A stretch of DNA of 64,000 bases from assembly GCA_035274465.1 (NCBI GenBank), contig DATEOF010000190.1, forward strand, positions 124,001 through 188,000, written 5' to 3'. Both the position numbers and the translations under genes were made by a program. This document shows positions 35,908-43,191 of this stretch, in pieces. A model generated the notes under the pieces. It saw only the letters and a program-made list of their open reading frames with translations, was not told where the DNA came from and did not search any database. Within the stretch, counting starts at the first letter, position 1. Every line of letters starts with the position of its first letter. Origin of the DNA: JADGRF01 sp035274465 (GTDB taxonomy: Bacteria > Myxococcota_A > Polyangia > Polyangiales > JAFGIB01).

Positions 35908-36630
35908 ATGCTCGTTCGCTTGCGAGGACCGGCGTTCTGGCTGGCGTGTGCGGCGCTACTATCGTGTCCCACGCTCGCCAGCGCGCAAGCGTGCAGCCCA
36001 GAGCTGCAGGCGCAAGTCCGACTGACCGGCACGATCTACGATGATCGACACCCCGAACGCTCGTTGGCGATCCTCGGTGGCTCGAGCGCGCGCAAAGCGG
36101 TCTACCGTTGCGGTTCGCGCTGGGGGCAGCTGCAAATCCTCGAAGTGCACCCGCGCGCGGTGCTGGTCGCCAGCGCCAGCGACGGACCTTGCTGGCTACG
36201 CATGACGCGACCCGCCGCGCGACCCGGCACCCCTGCGCCGCCGCCGCGCACGACGCGCAGGAACGCGTTCTCGAGCACCGAGCTCGAGCACAGCATCCAG
36301 AAGGTTCAATCCAACGTCTATCGTGTCGATCGGTCTCTACTCGAACGCGCCTTCTCGCGTGCCAGCGCACTCGCAAGCTCGACCCGCACCCGCACCATCC
36401 AGCAGCACGGCGCGGCGGTCGGGTTGATGCTCACGCGCATCGCATCGGGGGGCCTGTTCGAGTCGCTCGGCTTGAAGCGCGGGGACACGCTCAAGACGCT
36501 CAACGGTTTCCAGGTCGCGAGCGTCGAGGGCATGCTCAAAGCCAAGACGCAGCTCACCGCAGCACCGCGTCTCAGCCTCGCGCTCGTGCGCGGCGGCCGA
36601 CAGATGACGATCGAATACCGCCTGTACTAA
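35908..36630 (+). CDS. GspC-like protein with PDZ domain
   Basis: 240 residues from ATG 35908. N-terminal membrane anchor or signal (FWLACAALLSCPTLASAQAC), then the GspC HR-like segment VRLTGTIYDDRHPERSLAILGG...YRCGSRWGQLQILEVHPRAVLV. The C-terminus has a PDZ-like module (GLMLTRIASGGLFESLGLKRGDTLKTLNG). GspC links the inner-membrane platform to the secretin in type II secretion. Here it stands alone with no other gsp gene in the window, divergent from the aconitase gene. Confidence 0.8.
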   Translation: MLVRLRGPAFWLACAALLSCPTLASAQACSPELQAQVRLTGTIYDDRHPERSLAILGGSSARKAVYRCGSRWGQLQILEVHPRAVLVASASDGPCWLRMTRPAARPGTPAPPPRTTRRNAFSSTELEHSIQKVQSNVYRVDRSLLERAFSRASALASSTRTRTIQQHGAAVGLMLTRIASGGLFESLGLKRGDTLKTLNGFQVASVEGMLKAKTQLTAAPRLSLALVRGGRQMTIEYRLY

Positions 36631-36639
36631 GAGCTCGCG

Positions 36640-36843
36640 TCAAACCCAGGCAGCGTTGAACACGAGGCGATCCTCGATACGGCCGCCGTTCGCGACATGG
36701 ACGACCACCGAGCGCCCGGCACCGAGCTTGATGCCCGCGCCGATCACGCCGCAGGCGCCGGAGTGCGCCTGCCCGTTGTTCCGCAGCGAGTTGAGCGAGC
36801 ACTGTAACAACCTACTCCTCACTTGCGTCACTCGCCCAAGCAC
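36640..36843 (-). pseudogene. Possible C-terminal fragment of a secreted protein
   Basis: A minus-strand frame encoding SLNSLRNNGQAHSGACGVIG and GRSVVVHVANGGRIEDRLVF reads like real beta-rich coding sequence. It lacks any signal or plausible start and is squeezed between the GspC-like stop and the LEH-like gene. It could also be a short independent gene. Family not recognised. Confidence 0.3.
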
Positions 36844-36858
36844 AGCGAACTGTGCGTC

Positions 36859-37290
36859 TCACACCGCGCGCAACAAGGCCCGCACGGGACCCAGGAGGAT
36901 CTTGAGCGCGACATTGCCGAGATCGAAGTAGTCGCGCCACAACACGATCTTGCCGTCGCGCACCTCGAACGTTCCGCAGACCCAGAACTCCACGTCCATC
37001 CACTTCGCGCGGAGACCATCGGTCCGCTCGGTCAGCACCACGCCGCCGCGCTCGGCGATGTGATGCATCCGCACGTCGAACACGCCCGGCATGCTGTAGA
37101 ACTGCCGCAACCTGCGCTCCACCGCGAGCCGCCCGCGATCGGGCGGAAACGGCACGTTCTGATACACGATGTCGTCGCTGATCAACGCAGAGGCGCGCGC
37201 GATGTCCTTGGCGCAACCCGCGTCGAAGAATGCCTCGACGACCTGGATCGGACTCTGCGTCGGACTGGTATGGATTTGAGGTTCTTGCAT
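36859..37290 (-). CDS. Limonene-1,2-epoxide hydrolase-like (NTF2 fold) protein
   Basis: 144 residues from ATG 37290. PIQVVEAFFDAGCAKDIARASALISDDIVYQNVP, RRLRQFYSMPGV and KWMDVEFWVCGTFEVRDGKIVLWRDYFD resemble limonene-epoxide-hydrolase-type NTF2 proteins, whose Asp-Arg-Asp triad is consistent with the FEVRDGKI and WRDYFD motifs. Function as an epoxide hydrolase is plausible but not proven. The 42 upstream codons are dropped because they overlap the Gly-rich lipoprotein's non-coding flank. Confidence 0.75.
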   Translation of the reverse strand: MQEPQIHTSPTQSPIQVVEAFFDAGCAKDIARASALISDDIVYQNVPFPPDRGRLAVERRLRQFYSMPGVFDVRMHHIAERGGVVLTERTDGLRAKWMDVEFWVCGTFEVRDGKIVLWRDYFDLGNVALKILLGPVRALLRAV

Positions 37291-37336
37291 GCGGCGCAGT
37301 GTTGCGCAGGTCGGACGCGCGGACAATACCGTGCGC

Positions 37337-38419
37337 TCAGCTCTTCGGCGCTTCAACGAGCAACTCGTAGTTGTCCGCGCTACGCAGCGCACCGTACAGC
37401 TCGTAACGACAGACATTCATTTGCACTTGCCCCGCATGATCGCCGGTGCTCGTCACGCGTGGTTTTTCCGTGGGGACGGCGACTTCGTGCGCGCGGCACA
37501 CCAATACACCAGCGAGCCGCACGGCATTGTTGGGCAGCGTCTGACTGCCGGAATGCGTTTGCCACATCAGGCACGACGCGGACTTGACTGTCAGGATCCG
37601 CACGTCGATGTCGCGTTCATATGCGCCGTTGGGCCCCGGCATGTAACAGCCGTCACCGTAGTTGCCGAAGATCGCCTTGCCTGGCCCAAACTCGCCGAGG
37701 CAGACGTAGTGCGGGACGGGGAGCGTCATGTCATCGCGAGTTTCCATGCTGGCGACGAACGCACCCGGCGGCGGTTGTGCCGGAGGCTTGGTGCTCTGCA
37801 CGGGACCGAGCTCGTAGCACGCGCCGGTTCCCGCAGCGCCCATGCCCGCACCACCCATGCCCGCACCGCCTGTGCCCCCACCGCCCGGCATCCCGGCACT
37901 AGCGCTCGATCCCGCATTGCCCATGCCGGATCGGCCTCCTCCACCCTCCATCGCGGCACCGCCTGTGCCGCTCATCCCCGCACCACCCATTCCCGCACCA
38001 CCCATGCCACTCATACCGCCCACTCCGCCATCCGCCATGCCGGATGCGCCAGCGGCGGGCTCCTCTCCCGCATGACCAGCCGCGCCGCTCACGCCCTCAG
38101 CTCCGGCGCCGGACATGCCGCCCGTCCCCGCAGCACGCACTCCGTTGCCACCCGAAGTCCCCGAGTCTGACATACCGCCGGAACCCACCGTGTGAGCAGC
38201 AGCGCCGCCGCCGTCAGCTGCGGCTCCGCCGCTGCCTCCGCCCTCCGAACCGGACATTCCTCCAGTACCCGTCGATGGCATGCCACCCTTGCCGCCCTCA
38301 CGCTCGGGCTCGTCGCCGCCATCGGCGGTCTGGGCACTTTTGATCGAGTGGTCGGGAAAACAGCTCGTGCCCGCCACGACCACAGCCCACAAGACCCGGT
38401 GCAGCACTCGGCTTCGCAC
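37337..38419 (-). CDS. Lipoprotein with long Gly/Met/Ser linker
   Basis: 360 residues. Signal MRSRVLHRVLWAVVVAGTSCF has the lipobox Cys at ~20. Residues ~40-200 are low-complexity GGMSG, GAGMGGAGM and GTGGAAM repeats; this stretch is typical of myxobacterial exported proteins and probably spans the outer layers. The C-terminal ~155 residues form a compact domain with eight Cys (YVCLGEFGPGKAIFGNYGDGCYMPGP, CLMWQTHSGS). No catalytic motif is visible. It is the last gene of the kinase operon, 15 bp after the TPR gene. Confidence 0.75.
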   Translation of the reverse strand: MRSRVLHRVLWAVVVAGTSCFPDHSIKSAQTADGGDEPEREGGKGGMPSTGTGGMSGSEGGGSGGAAADGGGAAAHTVGSGGMSDSGTSGGNGVRAAGTGGMSGAGAEGVSGAAGHAGEEPAAGASGMADGGVGGMSGMGGAGMGGAGMSGTGGAAMEGGGGRSGMGNAGSSASAGMPGGGGTGGAGMGGAGMGAAGTGACYELGPVQSTKPPAQPPPGAFVASMETRDDMTLPVPHYVCLGEFGPGKAIFGNYGDGCYMPGPNGAYERDIDVRILTVKSASCLMWQTHSGSQTLPNNAVRLAGVLVCRAHEVAVPTEKPRVTSTGDHAGQVQMNVCRYELYGALRSADNYELLVEAPKS

Positions 38420-38434
38420 GGTTTGTCCTCCTGG

Positions 38435-39436
38435 TCAGAGCCGCCCCTGCACGGATATCCACGCTGCATCCGGCCCTGCACCCATTGCGATCGGCCGCTC
38501 TTCCCGCTCCGGGGCGGTAAACCAGAGCACGATTCCACCCACCAGCAGCGAGCCGCTGATCACGAACGCAACCCTGGCGCGCGCAGCGTTGTCTTGAATC
38601 GTGTCCTCGAGCTCGTTGTTGCGTCGCGCGCATTCTGGGTTGGGTGGATCGCAAGCCCTGTAGATCGGATCCTGCTCGTGCGAAGCACTCTGCGCCGCGA
38701 TGAAGAAGCCGGTCGCGAATCCGGCAGCGACCAAGCCGGCGCCGCCGAGCGAATACGCCACGATGCGCTGCACATCGGGCCCGGAATCCCGTACCAGAGG
38801 AGGCGGCGCGAACGGAGGTTTCGGAGCAGTGCTGGAAACTGGCTCGGGCTCCGCCATCACAGGCGCGAGCGCAGGTACATTGATCGAGACGCGCAGCGGC
38901 TCGGCATCGATCACGTACTCGTGCTCCCAGCTCTGCTTCTCGGCCGCGGAGACGACCCAACGATGCGTTCCAGGCGCAACTGCGAGCGTTCGAGTCCAGC
39001 GATCGGGCGGCACTGGTGCACCATCGTGCTCGATCGAGAGCCCAGACAGGTCGCGCTGCGCGAACGTCAGCGCAACGAGCGAAATGCGCGGTTCGAGTGC
39101 AGCCGCCCGGCGCTGCGCGATCGTTTCGCGCGCGTCTGGTTGACCCTGCTGGCTCCGTTCGGCAGCCAACAGGCGTGCATCTTGAAACCGGTTCCAAGCG
39201 TCCGCGAGCCGACCTACCTTTTCATAGCAATAGGCCAGGTGAAGCAAGGCACCAAGCTGCGGATCGAGCGCCAAGCTTCGTTCGAGCTTTGTACACGCAT
39301 CGGCGTAATCCCCCGCGACGATCTGGGCCCGCGCTTGGTCGAAGAGTTCCTGGGCTTGTGGATTGTCTCCAACTGCCTGCGCACGGAGCGGGCCTGTGTA
39401 GATCGACAAGAGCGCCACGAGGCATGCGGTACGCAC
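38435..39436 (-). CDS. TPR and PEGA-like protein with C-terminal membrane segments
   Basis: 333 residues. Cleavable signal MRTACLVALLSIYTGPLRAQA; TPR units in LFDQARAQIVAGDYADACTKLERSLALDP and ALLHLAYCYEKVGRLADAWNRFQDA. A PEGA-like beta domain with GLSIEHDGAPVPPDRW and GTHRWVVSAAEKQSW follows. Two hydrophobic segments follow (AYSLGGAGLVAAGFATGFFIA, VAFVISGSLLVGGIVLWF). GTG start overlaps the kinase stop by 1 nt (TAGTG), so it is translated with it. Often such proteins act downstream of myxobacterial kinases as envelope sensors or scaffolds. Confidence 0.8.
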   Translation of the reverse strand: MRTACLVALLSIYTGPLRAQAVGDNPQAQELFDQARAQIVAGDYADACTKLERSLALDPQLGALLHLAYCYEKVGRLADAWNRFQDARLLAAERSQQGQPDARETIAQRRAAALEPRISLVALTFAQRDLSGLSIEHDGAPVPPDRWTRTLAVAPGTHRWVVSAAEKQSWEHEYVIDAEPLRVSINVPALAPVMAEPEPVSSTAPKPPFAPPPLVRDSGPDVQRIVAYSLGGAGLVAAGFATGFFIAAQSASHEQDPIYRACDPPNPECARRNNELEDTIQDNAARARVAFVISGSLLVGGIVLWFTAPEREERPIAMGAGPDAAWISVQGRL

Positions 39437-40869
39437 TACTTGCGACCTCCGAGCTCATCCAGTTCGAGCTGCGCCAAATTCACTGGCCGCGCCTCGGGCT
39501 GCTGCGCAGCAGCGGCGTTCGCGACATGCTGCACGCGCGGCTTGCGCTGCGCGGCGGGAACTCCCGGTCGCTGGCTCTGTTCGGGCGCCTGAAACTCGAC
39601 CACCGGCTCATCCCTGGCGCGCGCCGGCGCGGTCACGGCGTTCGGCAACCCAAGCACCGGAACGACCGTATCGACGAGTCGCTCCGGGACGACGATGACT
39701 GCCTTCGGTGCGTCGGCATTTGTCGCGCTCTCTGGGCGGCCGGAGACGTGGTTGGAACCAGGCAACACGCGTGCGCCACCGAGTGCCGTGATGCCGGCAA
39801 CCAGGGCGATGCCCGCCGCAAGCAGTCCGGCACGCACCGCGAACACACGACGGCGGCTCGCGCCCGGCGGCGTACTGGCATGGGCTGAAGCCGGACGCGC
39901 CTGGACGGCAGGTTCCGGCACGACTGCGGCGTGGACACGGAGCACTCGAGCCGCACGTTCCGCATGAACCACGGCCGACGGCGACGCGTACTCGGCGAGC
40001 GCCTGAGCGAGCTGAGCGACATCGTCGAAGCGCCGGTTCCGGTCCTTCTCCAAACAACGCGAGACGATGCGCTCCAACCCTCTTGGAACCTCGTCGCGAC
40101 TGGCTCGCAGCGACGGCGCCGCGCCGATCGCAACCTTCACGGCCAACTCGGGGAAGGTCTCTGCGACGAAGGGACACGAACCGACTAGCAGCTCGTACAA
40201 GATCACGCCGAGCGACCATATATCCGTCCTGGCGTCGATGCTCTTGGACGAGTTCATCTGCTCCGGCGACATATAGAGCGGCGACCCGAGGATCGAGGAG
40301 GACCCTGTGATGCTGTGGCTAAAACCGACGCCGGTACGCCACATCAACTTGGACATCCCGAAGTCGAGGATCTTGATCGCGATCACACCATCCGAACGCC
40401 GAGCGCAGAACACGTTGGAGGGCTTGAGATCGCGATGCACGATGCCGAGCGCGTGTGCCTCCGCGATCCCTTCACAGGCCTCCAACATGAACTGGACGGC
40501 CTGCACGACGGGCAAGCGACCCTGCACCCTGAGCAGGCTCGCCAGATCCATGCCGTCGAGGTACTCCATGACGAGGAACACCGTGCCGTTCGGTAACTCT
40601 CCGACATCGATCACGCGCACGACGTGTTCGCTCTTGATCCGTGCAGTAGTCCACGCTTCGCGCGCAAACCGAGGTTTTGCCTCTGGATCTCGCTCGACGC
40701 CGGGCAACAAGAACTTCAGCGCAACGGGTTCGGCGAGCTGCACGTGCTCCGCGGCGACGACCACGCCCATGCCGCCCGCCCCGAGTACCCGCTGGACGCG
40801 ATAGCGGCCGGCTAACAACGCCCCGGGACATACCTCGAGCGGAACTTGACGGGACTCCGCGACCGTGTC
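39436..40869 (-). CDS. Eukaryote-like Ser/Thr protein kinase with transmembrane segment
   Basis: 477 residues from GTG 40869. The Hanks-type kinase domain covers ~residues 20-285: GRYRVQRVLGAGGMGVVVAAE, VALKFLLPGVE, the catalytic loop IVHRDLKPSNVF, DFGMSKLM, the activation segment with SPEQM and DIWSLGVILYELLVG. All catalytic residues are present. A membrane segment (VFAVRAGLLAAGIALVAGITALGG) near residue 365 precedes a Pro/Ala-rich extracellular part. Upstream starts (40944, 40923) would add residues that do not resemble kinases. Likely co-transcribed with the TPR protein and lipoprotein. Confidence 0.9.
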   Translation of the reverse strand, partial: DTVAESRQVPLEVCPGALLAGRYRVQRVLGAGGMGVVVAAEHVQLAEPVALKFLLPGVERDPEAKPRFAREAWTTARIKSEHVVRVIDVGELPNGTVFLVMEYLDGMDLASLLRVQGRLPVVQAVQFMLEACEGIAEAHALGIVHRDLKPSNVFCARRSDGVIAIKILDFGMSKLMWRTGVGFSHSITGSSSILGSPLYMSPEQMNSSKSIDARTDIWSLGVILYELLVGSCPFVAETFPELAVKVAIGAAPSLRASRDEVPRGLERIVSRCLEKDRNRRFDDVAQLAQALAEYASPSAVVHAERAARVLRVHAAVVPEPAVQARPASAHASTPPGASRRRVFAVRAGLLAAGIALVAGITALGGARVLPGSNHVSGRPESATNADAPKAVIVVPERLVDTVVPVLGLPNAVTAPARARDEPVVEFQAPEQSQRPGVPAAQRKPRVQHVANAAAAQQPEARPVNLAQLELDELGGRK

Positions 40870-41199
40870 CACTCGCCCCCCCAAACTCGAATTAAGAAAC
40901 CAACCAACTATCCCACAAACCATGTGCGACGCCAGTGCGCACATGAGCTGTTAGGCGACGACACCCATGATCCAAGTCACATTGCGAGCCCGGGACCACG
41001 GAGGTCGTGTTCGTCGACGTATTCGTACCGTCACCCGAACGATCCGGACCAACTAGCTCCGGTTCTCGATGCGTTCCTCATGACAGTCAGAATAGCCGAG
41101 CATTCGAAACTGCTCAGTAGTGAAGCGAGTCACATCCGTCCGTGACCCTCGACGTTACACGTAGCCGACCGATCCGCTGTCAACGAGACGGAGGCGAGC
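40870..41199. other. Gene-free stretch upstream of the kinase
   Basis: About 330 bp with lower GC than the surroundings (ACCAACTATCCCACAAACC region) that should hold the promoter of the kinase operon on the minus strand. No clear -35/-10 pair or operator palindrome was found. Confidence 0.4.
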
Positions 41200-41417
41200 A
41201 TGCAACGCGATGTGAGCCGTGACGGGTGGAAGAACCGGCTGCGGTACGGTAGCCTGGACAGTCTCCGCGATCGCAGGTACTTCGCCCGACACTTGCCCGA
41301 GTCGGTCGTGTGATCAAGTGGTTCACCGACGGCTTCTTACTCACTGGCGCTGGTCTGCCGCTACTGAGCGAGCACGTCTACGACGATGGCACCTTCTCGA
41401 AGCTCGGGCTCGAGTAG
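41200..41417 (+). pseudogene. Frameshifted short coding remnant
   Basis: ATG 41200 has GGAGG five bases upstream and starts a 37-codon frame (RDGWKNRLRYGSLDSLRD...HLPESVV) that ends at TGA. In the next frame translation continues GRVIKWFTDGFLLTGAGLPLLS to a stop at 41417. The two parts look like one ~70-residue or longer coding unit broken by a frameshift. No family recognised. Confidence 0.35.
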
Positions 41418-41514
41418 ATGGCACAGACCGAATGCCTCGGCGATCTGGCGGCGTGCAACGTCAGTAGCGGTGATCGACTGCTCGTCTGCATGACGCAACG
41501 ACGCGATGCACCGA

Positions 41515-41833
41515 TCCCGCCCGAGTGAATGTCGATGGACGAGCACGTGCAGCACGACGACGATCGCGACGCGCGCGGCGTCGCGATCAAACTGCTGGCC
41601 GTCGGCGAGTACGGTCGAGCGTTCGACGGCGCGCTTCCCGATCCAACGCGAGCGGACCACGGCCGGACCCAGGACATCTGCCTGGCCACATCCCCCACGC
41701 TCTTCGCGAAGAATGTGCGCAATTTGCGATCGTGCGTCGCATCATCGCGCGCACCAAGTTCAGCGCGTTGCGCGGCCGTCGTCGAGGCCCAGTCGAGTTC
41801 GCGCAGGGCGTCGCGCTGGCGGCGGCTGAGTGA
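41515..41833 (+). pseudogene. Catalase-family relic with several frameshifts
   Basis: Plus-strand frames contain NGRAR then VQHDDDRDARGVAIKLLAV, then RTQDICLATSPTLFAKNVR, then QFAIVRRIIARTKFSALR in another frame. Together they match the order of a catalase-related haem protein (HDxxxDVRGxAIKLxGV ... TQDFL ... SPxxF). At least two frameshifts separate them, so the gene is dead. It ends 30 bp before the convergent SRP RNA. Confidence 0.5.
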
Positions 41834-41862
41834 GCTCGCACCCCCAGCTGCGGGAGGAATAA

Positions 41863-41940
41863 GGTCCCGCCACACGTGGCTTCGCTACCGTTGCTGCCTT
41901 CCGGCCCTGGCGGGGTTTACGAGCCTGCGTTGGCGGGACC
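41863..41940 (-). ncRNA. ffs: Small (4.5S-type) signal recognition particle RNA
   Basis: Minus strand begins GGTCCCGCCAACGCAGGC and ends GCGGGACC, so the ends can pair. The apical hairpin holds the universally conserved tetraloop and symmetric-loop sequence CCGCCAGGGCCGGAAGGC then AGCAACGGTAGC. This is the domain IV that binds Ffh; no Alu domain is present. Transcript ends may extend a few bases. It lies 60 bp downstream of tRNA-Ser(GGA), in the tRNA-tadA-SRP RNA order known from other bacteria. Confidence 0.9.
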
Positions 41941-41945
41941 ACAAA

Positions 41946-41972
41946 CCTGGTGTCTGCTGAAGCACCACCAGG
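41946..41972 (-). terminator. Hairpin between tRNA-Ser(GGA) and SRP RNA
   Basis: CCTGGTG and CACCAGG form a 7-bp stem with a 13-nt loop, followed on the minus strand by TTTGT. It could be a weak terminator for the tRNA transcript or a processing signal. T-run is short. Confidence 0.3.
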
Positions 41973-41999
41973 AACGCGTTAGCATACACGAGGTACCGG

Positions 42000-42086
42000 C
42001 GGAGAGGGCGGGATTCGAACCCGCGGAGCCCTTTCGGGCTCACACGATTTCCAGTCGTGCACCTTCGACCGCTCGGTCACCTCTCC
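42000..42086 (-). tRNA. tRNA-Ser(GGA)
   Basis: Type II tRNA with a long variable arm (GTGAGCCCGAAAGGGCTC), 7-bp acceptor GGAGAGG/CCTCTCC type and T-loop GGTTCGAATCC. Anticodon loop CTGGAAA between CACGA and TCGTG gives anticodon GGA. CCA is not encoded. It lies 81 bp downstream of tRNA-Ser(CGA) on the same strand and may share its transcript. Confidence 0.95.
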
Positions 42087-42167
42087 AATCACTGCCACTG
42101 CTGCGGGTCATACGACTTCGTGTTGCCTGATGACCGGCTTCAACCATTCAGAGTTTTGCGGCTCTGG

Positions 42168-42255
42168 CGGAGAGCGCGGGATTCGAACCCGCGGTACCCT
42201 TTGGGGGCACACTTGATTTCGAATCAAGCACCTTCGACCACTCGGACAGCTCTCC
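42168..42255 (-). tRNA. tRNA-Ser(CGA)
   Basis: Type II tRNA; anticodon loop TTCGAAA between CTTGA and TCAAG gives CGA. Long variable arm GTGCCCCCAAAGGGTACC, T-loop GGTTCGAATCC, 7-bp acceptor starting GGAGAGC. CCA not encoded. Preceded by its own promoter. Confidence 0.95.
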
Positions 42256-42262
42256 GCGGCGC

Positions 42263-42290
42263 AAAGTATCAGACGAAAATCGGGTGTCAA
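42263..42290 (-). promoter_or_regulatory. Sigma-70-type promoter for tRNA-Ser(CGA)
   Basis: TTGACA (42285-42290) and TACTTT (42263-42268) are separated by 16 bp; the tRNA begins 7 nt after the -10. The same 16-bp spacing occurs at the other tRNA promoters in this window. Confidence 0.75.
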
Positions 42291-42799
42291 TCGTCTGTCG
42301 CGCTGCCGCCGTCACTTGGATCGCGCCGCTTTTGTGCGCGGAGCTGAGCGAAGAACGCACTCAGCTGGGCCGAGCAGGTGTCTGCCAGCACGCCGCGCGT
42401 CACCTCGAAGCGGTGGTTGAGCCGCGGGTCGGCACCGATGGTGTACAGCGACCAGAGCGCGCCCGCCTTCGGGTCGTCGCAGCCGTAGACCACCCGGGGC
42501 ACGCGGGCATTGACCAGCGCACCGGCGCACATCACGCACGGTTCGAGCGTCACGTAAGCCGTGACACCGATCAGCCGGAAGCTGCCGAGCGTCTCGGCCG
42601 CAGCGCGGATCGCCAGCACTTCGGCGTGCGCGACCGGATCCTGGCGGCGCTGGCGATGGTTGTGCCCGCGGGCGATGATCTGGCCGTCCTTGACCAGCAC
42701 GCAGCCGACCGGCACGTCGCCGCCATCAGCGGCTGCCGCAGCTTCGGCCAGCGCCTCGCGCATGAAGCTCTCGTCGTCGCCGATAGCGGCTGATTGCAT
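42287..42799 (-). CDS. tadA: tRNA-specific adenosine deaminase
   Basis: 170 residues with the cytidine/deoxycytidylate-deaminase zinc signature: VAHAEVLAI (His and catalytic Glu) and TLEPCVMCAGALVNARV (two zinc Cys). VPVGCVLVKDGQIIARGHN and GAGALWSLY-like KAGALWSLYTIGAD are typical of TadA. It deaminates A34 of tRNA-Arg(ACG) to inosine, so the tRNA reads CGU, CGC and CGA. The only tRNA known to need it is encoded 31 nt upstream on the same strand. Start ATG 42799 fits family length. Confidence 0.93.
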   Translation of the reverse strand: MQSAAIGDDESFMREALAEAAAAADGGDVPVGCVLVKDGQIIARGHNHRQRRQDPVAHAEVLAIRAAAETLGSFRLIGVTAYVTLEPCVMCAGALVNARVPRVVYGCDDPKAGALWSLYTIGADPRLNHRFEVTRGVLADTCSAQLSAFFAQLRAQKRRDPSDGGSATDD

Positions 42800-42830
42800 A
42801 CTGCTGCCGCAGGTTCGAAGAATCGGGCGG

Positions 42831-42904
42831 CGCGGCCAGGAGGATTCGAACCTCCGACATCCAGTTCCGTAGACTGGCGCTCTATCCAGCTGAGCTATGG
42901 CCGC
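42831..42904 (-). tRNA. tRNA-Arg(ACG)
   Basis: Standard 74-nt cloverleaf: acceptor GCGGCCA/TGGCCGC, D-loop AGCTCAGCTGGATAGAGC, anticodon loop CTACGGA between CCAGT and ACTGG giving ACG, and T-arm GGAGGTTCGAATCCTCC. A34 would be edited to inosine by TadA. CCA is not encoded. Confidence 0.95.
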
Positions 42905-42916
42905 AGTGGGGACGGC

Positions 42917-42944
42917 ATCTTAGCCGCCAACCGTCTGCTGTCAA
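42917..42944 (-). promoter_or_regulatory. Strong sigma-70-type promoter for tRNA-Arg(ACG) and probably tadA
   Basis: Perfect TTGACA (42939-42944), 16-bp spacer, TAAGAT (42917-42922), then 12 nt to the tRNA 5' end. No separate promoter is obvious in the 31 nt between the tRNA and tadA, so read-through into tadA is likely. Confidence 0.75.
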
Positions 42945-43023
42945 CGCCGAGTTTCGCTGCTCGAGAGCTCAACTGCGACACGTTGTTGCTGCTTCAGCAG
43001 CGCGGGCTGGTGCTGAAACGCAG

Positions 43024-43113
43024 CGGAGAGGGAGGGATTCGAACCCTCGGTAGATCTTTTGGACCTACGGACGCTTAGCAAGCGCCTACCTTCGGCCACT
43101 CGGTCACCTCTCC
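43024..43113 (-). tRNA. tRNA-Ser(GCT)
   Basis: Type II tRNA with acceptor GGAGAGG, long variable arm (CGTAGGTCCAAAAGATCTACC region), T-loop GGTTCGAATCC and anticodon loop TTGCTAA giving GCT, which reads AGC/AGU. CCA not encoded. Confidence 0.93.
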
Positions 43114-43159
43114 CGGGTTCCTACGCGAGTACGCGTTGCGGCTCGTTCGGACGCGGAGT

Positions 43160-43187
43160 TATGTAACGATCGTGGAAGTACTGTCAA
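43160..43187 (-). promoter_or_regulatory. Sigma-70-type promoter for tRNA-Ser(GCT)
   Basis: TTGACA (43182-43187) and TACATA (43160-43165) are 16 bp apart. The tRNA starts 46 nt downstream of the -10, a longer leader than at the other tRNA genes. The -35 lies 5 bp from the divergent TIMP-like start. Confidence 0.7.
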
Positions 43188-43191
43188 CGAG

